Source of the DNA: Gymnogyps californianus
Taxonomy: Eukaryota; Chordata; Aves; Accipitriformes; Cathartidae
Reading direction: 5' to 3'
Length of the DNA stretch: 64,000 nucleotides
NCBI RefSeq assembly: GCF_018139145.2
Contig: NC_059481.1
Coordinates: 3,398,368-3,462,367 of the forward strand
Part shown: piece after piece, positions 47,696 to 61,302 of the stretch
Layout: every line of letters starts with the position of its first letter
Numbering within the stretch: the first letter of the stretch is position 1
Made by a program: the position numbers and the translations under genes
Notes under the pieces: generated by a model
What the model was told of the DNA's origin: nothing
The model's input: the letters and a program-made list of their open reading frames with translations, nothing else
Database searches by the model: none

Positions 47696-50600
47696 AATCC
47701 AATGCAAACCAAAGTAACAGCCATCGTGGGAGAAATACAGGAAATTTCCGACCACCTGTGGCAAAGAAACCCACTATAGCTGTGAAACCCACCATGATGG
47801 TAGTAGATGGGCAGGGTGTATGTGGCGAAATCAGCACACCGGATCATTGTGAGAACAAATCAGTGCCTGCAGGTTGGAACCGAAACAAAGCTGTCTTGAA
47901 CAAAAAACCACTGAACAATAATAATGAAAATGAAATTGAAGGTTATAGCCACGTTCATAGGCCTTATGGCAACAATGATGGTGTAGGTAAGATACCAAAT
48001 AACAATAATAATGGACTGACAGAAGTTTTGAAGGAGATTGCGGGTTTGGATACCACACCTCAGCTAACTGGAAATGAAATGAACTCAAGAGAAACCTTCT
48101 TGGGAAGAATAAATAATTGTTATAAAAGATCATTAGAAAGAAAGATCCCTCCAAGCTGCATGATGGGTGGAATGAAGGATTCACACAGTAAGCACGTTAT
48201 TCTGAGTGGAAGCACTGAAGTAATAAGTAATGAAGGTGGACGTTTCTGTTATCCAGAGTTCTCTAGCGGAGATGAGAGTGAGGATGACACGTTTTTTGGC
48301 AGCATGCAAGAAGAGCATGAGAGCTGGGATGAAAGTGATGAAGAGTTGCTAGCAATGGAAATTCGTATGAGGGGCCAACCTCGTTTTGCTAATTTTAGAG
48401 CTAATACCCTATCTCCTGTTCCATTCTGTGTTGACAAAAAATGGAATACTGTGCCCCTTAGAAACAAGTCTCTCCAGCGGATCTGTGCAGTAGACTATGA
48501 TGACAGTTATGATGAAATTTTAAATGGTTATGGGGAAGACACTGTGATTCTTTATGGGCAAGAGAGTATGCAGAGCATGGTATCTTCTGATTCTACATCT
48601 CCTGATTCTTCTTTGACAGAAGAGTCTCGTTCTGGAACAACCAGCAGTTCTTCACAGAAGCTCTGTAATGGAGGGTTATCTCCTAGTACTCCTCAGGACC
48701 TCAAATTGATTGAACCAGAATATGAAAGTCTTTGTGATAATCAACAAGTGAAAGATGTGTCAACAGCTCCCAGAAATGTTCCGAAAAGTCTAGAAACTCA
48801 CAAGGCAGTCCTTGCACTTCGACTGGAAGAGAAGGATGGCAAAATTGCTGTGCAGACTGATAAGCAAGAGAATAAAAGTTCTTCAGATGTTGCTGGTCAA
48901 GCTGTAACTATAAATTTGGTGCCAGTGGAAGAGCAAGCTAAACCTTACAGGGTGGTGAATATGGAACAACCAGTTTGCAAGCCATATACCATAGTAGATG
49001 TATCAGCTGCCATGACCAATGAATGTAAGGAGAATCAGACTGAAACCTCAGAAACCAAAAATACATCATCTAACCCAAGCTCACCAGTAACTCCAGGCAC
49101 ACCTATTACATCCTCTGCAGCATCACCTGTACGAGTAAATGCTAATCTGAAAAAATCCAGTGCAATCAGATATCAAGAAGTGTGGACTTCTAGTACTAGT
49201 CCAAGACAGAAGATACCTAAGGTGGAGTTAATTGCTAACAGCTCAGGACCTTCTGTTCCTCCCAGGAAGACAAGCCACAAGTCAGCTCCTACTTCACCTA
49301 CAGCTACAAACATATCTTCAAAAACTATCCCGGTTAAGTCTCCCAATTTATCTGAGATAAAATTCAACAGCTACAATAATGCTGGCATGCCACCTTTTCC
49401 TATTATCATTCATGATGAGCCCACTTATGCTAAGAGTTCAAAAAATGCTATTAAAGTTCCTATTGTAATCAATCCAAATGCATACGATAACCTGGCTATC
49501 TATAAAAGTTTTCTAGGGACCAGCGGAGAGCTATCCATCAAAGATAAAACTACTAGTGTAATAAGCCATACATATGAAGAAATAGAAACAGAAAGCAAAA
49601 TGACTGAAGCCATAGGAAGTAAACCCACTGAATTTTCCCAAGTGAAGGGGGTGACTAGTAGCTCTGAATGCAGGCTGGGTTCTGTGGCTCAAAAGGTCCA
49701 AGAGTTTAATAGCTGTCTCAGTAAAAGTCAGATATCACCACAGAGAAGTCATAGTTCTGACCACAGCTCCCCATCAAGAGTTCAAAAGACAACACAAGAG
49801 CCTGCAGCAAAAACAGACGTAACACCAGAGGCTTCTGTTGGCAGCAGCAGCGGTAGAGAGAATGCAAGCACGGTGCTTTCACAGATTGTAGCTTCTATCC
49901 AGCCTCCGCAGTCTCCTCCAGAAACGCCTCAGTCTGGACCCAAGTCTTGTAGCGTAGAAGAACTGTATTCCTTACCCCCTGATGCAGATGCTACTAAAAA
50001 CACCCTGGTACGACCCAAATCTCTGTTTACATCACAGTCTGAGATAGAGTCATCCAAGACAGTGGAAAACACTGCCATTAAAATGCAGAAAGATTCACTT
50101 TCACAGCCAGTTGCCACTCACTCTCCAAAGCCAGTGAGAGCCACCCCAAATACCACAAGTCCCAAAACAGAGCAAGCACCGCCATTTCCACCTCCACGGT
50201 CCACTTCTTCACCCTATCATGCAAGTAACTTGTTGCAAAGACATTTCAGCAATTGGACCAAACCAAACAGTCCCACCAGATCGACAGAGGCCGAGTCAAT
50301 CCTTCATTCAGAAGGTCGTCGAGCTGCTGATGCGAAACCCAAACGCTGGATATCGTTTAAGAGCTTCTTCCGCCGCAGGAAAACTGATGATGAGGAAGAC
50401 AAAGACAAAGAAAGAGAGAAAGGAAAATTGGTGGGTCTTGATGGAACTGTTATACATATGCTCCCCCCTCCTCCAGTTCAACGTCATCACTGGTTCAGTG
50501 AGGCAAAGTCAGACGCCAGTGAGAAGCCGTCGATTGTTTTCATGTATAGATGTGAACCGGCACAAGCTGAACCAAAGGCTGATCATCAAAACAAGAGTGG

Positions 50601-50729
50601 AGTGGAGTCTGCTATTGCAGATGCACTAGCAAAAGACAAAGGAGAAGCGCAGGAAAAGTCTCCAGAGAGCTCGGAACAGAAAATAGCAAGCCATTCATCA
50701 CCACCTCAGATGCCCAAGAAAATCCCCAG
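47566..50729 (+). CDS. PEAK1: PEAK1 (pseudopodium-enriched atypical kinase 1), first coding exon
   Basis: PEAK1 is a cytoskeleton-associated scaffold and pseudokinase that works with Src, Shc1, Grb2 and Crk adaptors in adhesion, spreading and growth-factor signalling. This exon gives residues 1-1055 and part of 1056. I recognise the family from the N-terminal 'EHVWKPGECKNCF' motif (also in the paralogue PRAG1), 'FRPPVAKKPTIAVKPTM' (61-77), an acidic patch (about 233-263), 'YDDSYDEI' (311-318), 'HDEPTYA' (Tyr621), 'HTYEEIE' (Tyr670, equivalent to the Src-phosphorylated tyrosine of the human protein as I recall), 'PPFPPPRS' (872-879), the basic block 'KRWISFKSFFRRRK' (926-939) and 'LPPPPVQRHHWF' (966-977). 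Most of it is predicted to be disordered. The start was chosen by family match; -3 is A. The exon ends at a GTAATC donor, phase 2 (AG|G). No frameshift is seen. Confidence 0.97.
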
Positions 50730-51224
50730 GTAATCTGCTCGTCTTTTTTAGTTACTTATTCAGTTGTGAACTGTCCTGTATATACTGCTGAAAAGGGGAG
50801 AAATTAAGGAGTTTTATTACATTTAGTGTAATTTTTTCAAAGTATATTTATTTTAGGTAACTTAAAGCATATTTTGTAAAACTTTGTGTTACATTGGATA
50901 TCAGAAAAGATAAAAAAAAAATACTAGAAACAGTACTTGATATTTGGAGTTTGTATTACAGGTTCACTAATATGTCACAATAGCCATGTTACATTGAATC
51001 AGATACATTTTCCAGAATTTCTAGTTTAAGAAAGTGTTCTTATGTTACAGGAAACTAAAGAATTTCTCTGCAGAAATAGAAGGCAACTATTGAAAAGTAT
51101 AATAGAAATTAAAAGATCTGTGACTCATAAAAGGTGGTGTGCTAACTTTATCTCACATACCCAAGAATACAAGAGATGCTAATTAACTTGATGCTACACT
51201 GCAACATCACTGCAGCACTCCCAA

Positions 51225-51230
51225 AATAAA
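51225..51230 (+). terminator. possible intronic polyadenylation signal AATAAA
   Basis: AATAAA about 500 bases into the PEAK1 intron, followed by an A-rich stretch (51237-51249). If used, it would end an intron-retaining transcript soon after the first coding exon. AATAAA is frequent in AT-rich introns, so this is weak. Confidence 0.15.
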
Positions 51231-52390
51231 CCATGTAAAAAAAAAAATAATAGAATTAGATTATCTATAAAATAATCTATCTCTGTTTTGCAAGGCCTTT
51301 AGCGATGAATATACTTTGTTCCCTAACAGTATTGGATTCAGTAGAGCTCGTTGCTCCGTTTCTGCCTGACAATTTTGTTCAGTGATTTCATTTTAATTTT
51401 TTTAATCAAAATTTACTAAAATGATTCATTGTTTCAATTTCTGTGAAAGTAATTGGCCAGTAGATATTTATTTTACTCCTATAAGTTCATGGTAGTCAAA
51501 CGTTTTAGCTCTGTCTGTTGGTTTAAAGGTCTGTTTTTTGTCTCATCAAGGGTACACATGCTTTCTTGGTTGTCTGTGAACACGAAGAACCATGTTTATT
51601 TCCAGATATGCATTGTTTTCAACATACCACTGAGTTCCTACAGCTCATGACAGTGCATAACCTAAGAGGGCTGGAGACATTTGTTGCAGTCACGTGGGCA
51701 TAGTATGCATTTCACTGAGTACAGACCAGAGCTGTGGATGTATTAGAATGTCTTCCAATGTTACACAAACCAATTCCAAAATAGCTTCAAAATTGCATTA
51801 TTTAATTCATTATAACAATAACCTAGTGGTAGGAAATCAAAAATTTTGTAAAGTTTGAGCCATGTGTGAGCCTCAGAAAATGTATCATGGCAGTGTTCCT
51901 CATTTTTCTTTCTCCATTGTGTATACGAGAAAGTTGCAGTGATTTGTAGTTAAAATGGTTTTGAAGTTGACTTAAACTAATAGAAATCTCTGTGTGAGCA
52001 TAGTTTGAGTTTACCATAAACTGATTGCTGCTTGTCTTAAAGCAAAATAACGGTGTCTTAAACTAACCAAGAGTGACCATTTGCACCAAGTGTAATTAAA
52101 TCACTTTTATATCACATCTTGGAAACACTGATATAGCATTCTCATGAAGATCAGGACTACTTTTCAGACTGTTTGCCTTTTGTCAGATGTGGACAGCTTT
52201 GGGTTTTGTAATATAAGGCAGTGATAGGGTTTATCATAGTATGATGTAAAGCTGGTTTCTGTAGATTTACATTTGAAGTAATTTGAAGTAATTGCCCCAA
52301 ATACAAGATAGGATGGTCTCCAAAACCTTAGTGTACTGTCTGTTTCTGCAGACTTGGATGAACTGCAATCTCAGGGTCAAGAATTTTATT

Positions 52391-52406
52391 AAAAAAAAAA
52401 AAAAAA
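52391..52406. repeat. poly-A run of 16 bases
   Basis: Sixteen A inside the PEAK1 intron. Confidence 0.75.
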
Positions 52407-55400
52407 GTACATGAAAATTAACAAATACGGTTTAAAAAATATCCCAGTACAAATTGTGGGTGTGAGTTTCAGAAACATTAAGCACTTTCACAAACTATTA
52501 AAGTCAGTAGGAACTGTAAGCATTCAGGATCTCTGCAAGATGTACAGTACCACCATAATACAGGGGTGTGGGCGATGACAAAAGGTGGTGTTCCCTGTAT
52601 TTACAGTGCATATTGCAGCTTAAGGCTGAAGACAGTAGAGAACGTACCTAGGGCTAGAACAACCCTTGATAGGAGTCTAGTCTCTCTAGACTTACCCTAA
52701 ATTAAATGGGGAGAAGTAGGCAGCTTTAGAGAACAAGTTGAAGAATTAGAGAAGTATGTGCTCTCAACCCGCCTTTTACAGGAACCTGTTTTTTCTGTTA
52801 TCTCCAGGGGAACCTAGAGAAAATGAGGTTGTACCAACATTTTTTTAGCAGTGTTACCGAATACATTGTCGTCAGGAGATTCACTTGCTCCCATGTCCTT
52901 AGTGCCCCGCTCTTGTGCTGGCAAGACAGTTCATGTGGTCACCTGTGGTGAACCAGACTGGGGAAGTGATCCAAGTGAAAAATAACTTTGCAGTTATTTT
53001 TCAGCCAGATCAATTTGCTCATCTGACAGGGGGACCAGTCAGGAAGGAGCAGCTGCTTATCTCGGTGGTAAAAGGGTAACAGGTTAATGGCTGCGGTCAT
53101 GGTTGGCACTCGTTCTTAGACTGCCCCAGAGATGGTGCTCTTATAATGTTTTATATTTTTGCACTATTACTGGAATACCTTCTGCCCTTACTATTGAAAG
53201 CAATTGGTCATTCTGTCCTGTCTCATTCACTTATTCCAAAAAGTATGTTTACTCTTTATTTTTCTGCAAGTCATGATGATATTGGCTAAAATCATATCTT
53301 ACAATTTTTCCTGGTGAAAATTGGAATTTTCCAAATGTTAGAATTGGAATTTCTTCTTTCTAACAATATTGTTCTGTGATTTCTACAAATTTCAAAGAAA
53401 ATACACTGAAGTGCTGAGAAATACGTTGTGGGAACACTGGACAGTGGATATCTTTATCCTTCAGTTATTATATTCAGTTACCTTGATGCAATTTGATGCC
53501 TTAAGTTATTTGGGCTTTTTACTTAATTTTTAATATTGTTAAAGAGACCAAGTGAAACCTTACAGTGCCAAAAAATGAAGTTAATTTTTTTTGTTTAAGG
53601 ATTTTGGCTTTTGTTTTTAGTATCCCAGTAGGTGAGAATCAGGATTGTCAACTTCCATTTTTGCACAAGCAGGAGACATAACAGACAAGATGCTATACTT
53701 GTTTTGTGTTAATTCTTCAGGTATTAGTAAGAGGTTAGTGTTAATTCAGGCTAAAATATGTGCATGGAAAAGATGTTTAAAATCTTCAGTTAAGCCTGCA
53801 GAGGCTTACAGGAAAACAGAAGACATGAAGATAGCAATCAATGAACATGACCGTTTTCTAAGTCAGAATGCGAACAACAGTAAACTCACTGAAAAACCAA
53901 ACTGATGACCTGGAAAATAAGATAAGCTTTAAAAATGTCAGATTACTGGGGGGTCTTGAAAGCAAATTAAATGAAGATACAATATTTCCTTACTTTGCAA
54001 GGGATTACAAAGCTGCTAAAGATTGATAACATAACCACAAAACAGGGCTGAAGGTATTTAAAGTTATCACTAGAAAGGTCAGTTTTTCCCTTTGAAGAGC
54101 ACTTGCAAAATACTCAGTTCTTTGAAAAGCTGCAAACTCTCTCTCTGTTATACAAAAGAACTTGGTTTTGTTTTATCCATGTGATTGTTTCTTTCTATTT
54201 GATAACAGGATGCACATATGGTAGTTCAAAAGGAGCTAGCAAATACTAATGTATTAAATTTACCAAAAATTTGTAGATAGCTTAATTTTTGCTAAAAATC
54301 AGCAGTCACATCAGCTTTATCATTAATTGGAATGAAAATCAGGTGTTCTTAGAACACCTGTAGTTCATGATGCAGCAGTTGTTCTCAGGCAAAACCTAAA
54401 CTTGACCTCTGAAAAGATAACACGATGATATTTCTGGCCTAAGTCACTGTAATTGATGAAGGTGATACAGCACAGTGTGGAATCCACACAGAAGTTTAAG
54501 AAAAAGATTCTTCAAAGGCTTTGTTTTCTAGTGGATCACTGTTGCTATTGGAGTTTCACAAGATAAAGGCTTCTCTTCTCTTTCATTGAGAGATCACTGC
54601 TTTATACCCAGTAGCAGCTTTTTAGATTGAGATGTTTCCTAAAAAAACCCTGCAGCACAGCCTTCTGATTCTTCCTTTCCTATCTTCAGAAACCACATCA
54701 GAGCTGAACTAAAACCTCATTCAGCACTGTTTTAGACGGCAGTGCCTTTGTAAATCAAGGTACAACTGATTTGTGCACAGCCGTTTCCATTTCAGTTATG
54801 TATTAAACTGAATAGTTTCCTTTCATAGCTACAAGTCAGCCATAACTTTCCTTTATAGGATCTCTGGGCTAGACTTGGATGAACTAAAGATAAAACTGTA
54901 TGTTTACTGAAATACTTCCTTCAAGTAGTGAGGTCTGTATATTCATTCCATTCTGGTTTAGATAAGAAAGCATTTCTTCATAGCTAAACTTGGGATTACC
55001 AATCTAATACCTAAAATGATGTTAACTTTGTCAAAAGGATTTGGGCTCGTAATCAATAGATATGAGTTCTGTTGTTGATAGCTGCAGAAGATCACTATCC
55101 TGTTGTTGTATCTTGCTTCCAAAAGGAGTGAAATGCTTATACATATTTTAAAGATTTGTTTTGAACGTTTTTCTTAAAATGCATGCTTCTCCATTGCAGT
55201 TACACTACATCAGCAATTTGCGTTCTTTTATGGCTATTTTTTGTTAAAACAGCCCCTGGGCATTTCACTGGACACTTTCATGGGCTCTATACTTATCAGA
55301 GGACATAGATATCAAAGCTTTTGGAAATGTCTTGTTATCCTTCAAATCTTACCCCAGTGCCACACTCAGAGTACAAATAGTTCACCTTGAGTAACTTCCA

Positions 55401-56794
55401 GCCAGATTGCTGCTCCTGAAATTAACATAAATGTCAGTGACAGCTGAGAATCTTTCAGAAAACTGGTGAAAAACTTGCACAGTTCCTGCCTGCCATGGAA
55501 GCATTTCAGTAGTATAAGTGATCCTCAAATGCTTTTTGTTGTGCTGATTGCCTTGAGGTTGCTGACAACTGTTCACACTGTTTGCTTTAAATTACAAGTA
55601 AGCCAAATGTGATTTAAAGAATCTGAGTTAGGCACCAAATTTCCATATACAGGCAATGGAGAAAGACAATTCCAGTGAGGTGACTTAGAGCACCAAGACT
55701 TAAAAGGCCCCAAATGGGTTATCTCTTCGGTGAGGTTGTTAGTAATTTCTGTTACGCCACTAACTGTTATTTAAGGAAAAAAATATAGGTGACTGGGGCT
55801 AGGGGTGTGCTACAGTGCACATCATCTGTGGCCTGGACCTTGAGAACCTGAACAGTGTAGGGAATGAAGCTTACATGTAGGCTCTCTTGATTCAGTGGGA
55901 CAGGAGCCATGAAATTACTCTGAGTGCTCTGTGTGTCTACAGGAATATGAATGTTGTAACAGATTACTCAGTAAAAACAACTGGAATGATTGTTCTTCAA
56001 AAATGTAGTCATACATTAAGATCAGGATCCCATCCAGAGACAGGCAGGAATAACCACCACTGCCACATTCCACTTTCTCATTGTCATTGATCCAATCCTG
56101 CAGATTCCACAGCTGCTTCAGAAACTACTTGAGAAGAGAACAAAATCTTTTAAATCACAGTAGGGCTCTGTTTAAAATAAAGTCCTTCCCAGTTTAGAGG
56201 ACCTCTTGTATAAGTCTTAAGGTAAGGTTCTCACCTGAATCCAAAACCTTTTAAGTGTAGCTTGTATAAATTGGTGAGGAGAATTCAAGGATGTTATAGC
56301 TGAAAAGAAAATTCTTGCTTGAGCAAGTCTACTGAAATGGGAGAAACTCTCACCTGAAAAGTTCAGGTGGAACTATCAACTCCCCCTTCTCCCCAAATCT
56401 ATCTTGATTTGCTTTTTTCTAGATATCAGCAAGGTTTATTTACCTTACTCAGCAGTGCTCAAAAGTGCTTTTAAGAGCATTAACCATCTATCTTACCCTG
56501 TTTCATCAATGAAAAACTTTTGTGAGATTTTTCTCTAGAACATCTCTATGCCAGCAGAATTGGAAATTATGCATGTTCATTAAGCGAGAAGTTTGGTAAC
56601 ATTTTATGTGAAGATTTGTAAACACCGAGGGCTGTTAAAGAACCAAGTAGAAGGGATTTTACCATTTATTATTTTATAAATTTAGATTAAGAAATGGTAA
56701 ATCATGTATTATTGTTCTTAACTCCTCTAATACAGTCTGTAAAATGGAAAGATTGAGAACTTTAAATGGATAAAGAAAAATGTCTTTTTTATAA

Positions 56795-56925
56795 TGCACA
56801 GTTAATCTGTGGAACTCATTGCCATTAAGTTTCACTGACACTAAAGAGCTTAGCAGGATGTCTTGACTGGATTGTTAAATGTATTCCCTTTATCCATGCA
56901 AACATCGCATTAGACAAGATTTAAA
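56795..56925 (+). repeat. old CR1-like fragment
   Basis: The stretch 'gcacagttaatctgtggaac' followed by 'tcattgcca' and 'aagagcttagcaggat' matches the middle of the 3' part of ancient amniote CR1 elements (cacaattaacctgtggaact... in the family). It is strongly diverged, and a poly-A run follows at 56923-56936. The match may extend weakly to about 57120. The family name cannot be fixed by eye. Confidence 0.5.
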
Positions 56926-56936
56926 AAAAAAAAAAA
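56923..56936. repeat. poly-A run of 14 bases
   Basis: Fourteen A directly after an old CR1-like fragment, in the PEAK1 intron. Confidence 0.7.
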
Positions 56937-59900
56937 GAATATAAATTCTCACGCTTCAGGACTAAGCCAACTTCTAAATAATAAGAATTAGGAATAAACT
57001 TTATGGCTTAGTTATTTCAGATTGTCATTTGAGAAGTTTCTTTCACTTTCTTCTTAAGTGACTATTTCTGGCTAATGGCAGTGATGAGGAACTGAACTGC
57101 ATGAGCCACTGGAATGGGTTTTCTGTACCCATAATGTACTCTGATTGAAACCTGGGCACTGATCATCTTTGCTCAGTGTTTTGCAGAAATAAAGTGGTCT
57201 GTGTTCTGAGTGGAAGTTCCTGTGTAAAGTGGCCTTTGACCGCCCTCAAGCCATTAACCTCTCTGCATTTTTCCTCAAGCATTATTCAGTCAATTTAGGC
57301 TTTATATTAGCTTTATTTGCTTAAAAGTGTAGGGCCTGAGGGGATCTCAAAGGGATCTCTTTGAAACTAAATATATCTACAAGTTACACAGATTTTTTTG
57401 TGTGTGTGTGTAAAACTAAATCATCTTCCTTGTCGGGCTCTCTGAACTCAGACTGTACAACTACCATTGATTATTGCTTTGCTGACGTCCACTCAGGGAG
57501 GAGATCAGAGTCTCAACTGGGTCTAAGGCCACATCAGCTTTTCTCTGTTTCTGTCACTAATTTCCGCCACTTGGATTTATGTGCTGTTTTACACAGAACT
57601 GTACTCCCTCAGCTTGACCTCTAGATCTGACCCTAATTCTGGAATGCACTCTCAGAATCACTTCTTATAAGTATTCCACTTCATCTTCCTCATATTCATT
57701 GCTGTTTATTAATCACTCTAATTGAGAAGATGTGCTCTGAATAGAGGAAAATACAGGTCACACAATAGCTGTGATTCCACTGTCCTTACAGAAATTAACA
57801 CACTATGCAGGCTGCTTTCTGGATTCTTACTATTCCCAAAAGACTGAGGCAAGTTAGACCACATCATCTTTTGGCTCTCCTCCAAAAACTGTGAAGGAGG
57901 AGAGCCTGAGGGAAGGAGTTAGGGGCTTTTGTCCTTGCAGAAAAAACACTTTTAAAACAATTTTGAGCTTGTGCACATGTGAATGACAAGTATGTGAATT
58001 CAGTGGGATGTTATCTGAAGGACAGTCATTTTTATGGCAAGTTTTTTTGCTGCATAATCTCAGCTTCTTAGGAAAACAAATGTGTTCTCTGTGTGCAGAG
58101 GGCTGCTCCCTCCATTAACTGAATAGTTGTTTAGTTTCAGCCACATGTGCCCAAGGAGCAGAGTTCTCTAAGGTAATTCATTTCCTAGGAAGTTTGTTTT
58201 TGAAATAAAAAGGGGAAAAGAGAAAAGCTTGGATAGAGGAGGCTGCGCCCACTATGGTAAAAGCTAAATATGTGCTCTTATGCAAGGCATCAAAGAATCC
58301 ATCCTGGCAAAATATCTATAAATATCCCAAATAAGGAGATAGCTTTAAGTATCACTTGCTGTCAACAAGCAGATACAAAGTTATCAGGCTTTAATGGTTC
58401 TAATCTCAGAGAATGGCTTGTTTATCAGCTGCTCTACTTTTCTCGAAAACTAGTAGTTTTAACTGTTTAGACTATTTCATGAAGCAGAAGCAATTGGGGA
58501 TTTGGTTCTTGTAGCTTACTGAGTGAGGATGTTTTCCCCTTTTGTTCCTTCTGTGTTCTGTCAGCGCTGGTTACGGGTTGGCATTTTGCTCCATTTTGCT
58601 CGTTGAGTCACTGCACTGCGTATGTATGCTTGATCTCTCCACCTCTACTGTTAAGATACAGGGAAGCATTTCCCCACAGATTTCATGGCCTGACATCGAA
58701 TTGCTGTGATTTAAAATGTATCAGATTCAGACACTAAAACTGGTTGGAATACAGATTTGAGATATTCACTTACTTTTAACAGTAGGTTAGTCTAAGTTCT
58801 TAAAACTCCTCTTGAAATTTGAACCTGCTTTTCCTTAACTAATTAACATGACTAAGACCATAGTTGTCATACCAAAACAGTGATGTAGTAGACTGTGAAC
58901 TGTTTTTCATCCACGAAGGCAGTGGAAGAGTTAAGAAGGCAGGGCTGTAACTAACTGGTTTCCTGGGGCGCTTTGGCAAGTCCCTGGGACCAACCCCCTA
59001 AGGTAAACATTAAGGTGCAGTAGGTGTATCACTCTGTGCAGAGTTCAGCCCTGTTGCTTACAGCTTGCACAACTTGTAGCACATCAGAACACTGTGGAAT
59101 CAATGGCTCGCCAGAGTTTCAAGACATGATTAAAAGACTCAAGAAGGCCCTGAAAGAATTTCCTTTAATGGGGAATTGTGTGAGTGAGTACAGTGGGTGA
59201 GTTGGTATTTTTTTCTTTCTTCCTTTCTAGCTGTTGGTTTACTTTGGCAAAATGCTTCTGAGCTTAGGTTTAGTGTATGTGCTTGCATGTGTCTGGTTTG
59301 GAGAATGAGTCTGTTCTGTACCTCACCAATCGATACTAAAAAAATTACTTTGAGATATGATAATTCCTGGTTTGTGGCAATGACAGAACTGTAAAGCTAT
59401 TAGAACCTATTTCTTAAAGAAAACATTGTTATTGAGGAATGCCGGTATGTACATGATTTACAGCAACTACAAGTCTTTAGTTTAATTTCTTATCATCTTG
59501 AGAGCCTTGTTACTGCTCTAATTTTATGTATGCTTTACTCTGAAATTATATTAGTTTAACTCTTTAATGTGGATATATTTATGGCACATGGAATGTTCTT
59601 CACACCATTCCTATGCATGGTACTAAAAATGAACAAAAAATTTTATGCTGATTAAAGATTACATCTTTTTGAACTTATGCCATTTTTTCCCTTTTACTAA
59701 CAAGTTCTAATGAGTTTTGTTTGTATCAGCCTGCAGTTAAAATTCATGAGTCTGAGTAGAAACAGCATGTGCGTGCTGCACCGTATATGGGGTCTTGTGT
59801 TATGCAAAGTATTGGCATGTTTTAATCTTTGTAGTCTGGGATTGCTAGAAGATTGTGTATCATGATTTTCAGTATTTTGGCTTTGGCATAGAGAGACATA

Positions 59901-60579
59901 TGCCTATAATTTATGTTAACTCTTTAAGGATATAATCTCTCTTTGCACTATAAGGATTTGTATTACGGAAACTCAGCTGCTCCGCCTATTTAAAAGTGCA
60001 CAATTTTTCTGTTCATCAGAAGTTATATTAAGTTTTAAATCTTTACAACAAAAATTACAGCTGTACAGCTATATGATGTGGTGATCATCTTTTGAAGGAA
60101 GTGCATGACTCCTATCCCTTATGGAAGTCACAAGTACTTAAAATTCTTGCTGTTCTATTTGATCAGGCTGTAATAATGAGAACTAGTGAATAGGACACAT
60201 GCTCTTGAGATTTGGCCTATAACGAGTATTTGTTTCTGTGAGTGAGAGAGCATAAAGGCACAGAAATATTTTTGCTCTGACATGTTTTATGTGGCATATT
60301 ATTGATAATTGCTGCTATGTTTTCAATAGGATTGGGGGGGGTTAATAAACCTGAACATTTTTTTTATATATATAGTGCATAATTTTAAAATCATACTGCA
60401 ATAAATATATCCATGGAAAATGACTGAATCCGTGAGTTTCACAGTTTTGTGCTATAAGTCATCACAGTTTGATTAAAACTTCATAGCTAAGAGCGAGCAC
60501 AGAGGAATGTCTTCGTGGCCTTTTGCAGTTGGCCTACTGCAGATGGATTTTAATCCTGGATAATTTTATATGGGAAATA

Positions 60580-60636
60580 GATTACTGGCTTAGATGAGCT
60601 ACTGGTCTGTTTCCCAAAGTGTCAGTTCCCAAAATC
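60580..60636 (+). repeat. short old CR1-like 3' relic
   Basis: 'attactggcttagatgagct' followed by 'actggtctg' and, after a gap, 'gtgtcagttcc' resembles the family's 'tactgggctagatggaccattggtctgacccagtatggcagttcc' segment. It is only about 57 bases long and diverged, so the call is tentative. It shares the 'tggtctg' core with the relic near 5280. Confidence 0.4.
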
Positions 60637-61105
60637 CTACCACTATATGAAAATGTATCATTAAAGTTTTACGCATTTATTAAGACTTAACAGCCCCCTT
60701 GCTATACTTTGGTATCTTTGATTAAAGCAAAATTGTTGAGATTGGTAAAAAGCACCTTAAACTCTGCTGCTGTCCTATGAGTCCTACTCATTTTATGCAG
60801 AATCATGCCTGCATATATATGCATACATATGTTGATTGCAGTCAGCTGTAAAACATTTTATTATCCCTTTTGTATGAAAGGCATGAACTACTACATGTTA
60901 CTATTTCAGTCAAAAGTTGTTTCTTCTTATTAAGGAAAATAAATATTGTAGAAGATTGTTCTTAAAAAAAGGAGGGTGAAAGGAGCTTATTTCTTTACCA
61001 GTTCACTCCCTTTCCTGAAGATATTTAATGCCTAATCTGGTATTTTGCCAGTAGAATCTAGTACCCAGCTTTGGTCTCCAGGTGATTTTGTTTTGTTTGT
61101 TTCAG

Positions 61106-61302
61106 TCAAGTGCCTGATGATACGACACTGGAGGATTTGTCCCCTCGTGTTCCTAGAGCCGTGTTTGTGAAGCAGGACAATGGCGGCAGTGCCTCGGTCA
61201 TACCAGTATCATCTGTCCGTGTCCCACAAGGGGAGGAAGAAAAGGAAGAAGCTTCAAATTCTCCTGACTTAAATCCTTGCAGTGCTACATACAGCAATTT
61301 AG
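61106..61302 (+). CDS. PEAK1: PEAK1, second coding exon (197 bases)
   Basis: The exon follows a strong acceptor. Its first base (T) completes the split codon from the previous exon (AG|T, serine), after which 65 codons are read, then one base (G) before the donor 'ttag|gtaagt' at 61303, so the next intron is in phase 1. The protein begins 'SQVPDDTTLEDLSPRVPR' and ends 'NPCSATYSNLG', matching human PEAK1 around its 'NPCSATYSNLGQ' segment. It includes an acidic, Glu/Lys-rich stretch in the middle, and the start of the exon is less conserved. Continuing residues, including the Shc-binding NPxY motif and the C-terminal pseudokinase, must lie on later exons beyond this window. Confidence 0.95.

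Larger units (their letters stand above)
50730..61105 (+). other. PEAK1 intron between the two coding exons
   Basis: GT...AG intron of 10,376 bases in phase 2. The donor reads 'ccccag|gtaatc' and the acceptor 'tttgtttgtttcag|tcaag'. It holds an A16 run (52391-52406), an A14 run (56923-56936), a (GT)n run (about 57399-57411) and old CR1 relics (about 56795-56925 and 60580-60636). Open frames inside (such as 53645-53905 and 57361-57624) show no family resemblance. Confidence 0.88.

Noticed and set aside
47831..48184. 117-codon antisense frame inside the PEAK1 exon, with others at 47646, 48249, 49173 and 49929
   Set aside because: They are shadows of the conserved + strand coding sequence, without promoter or family match.
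52270..52295. short tandem duplication of 'atttgaagta'
   Set aside because: Two 10-base copies only; common slippage product.
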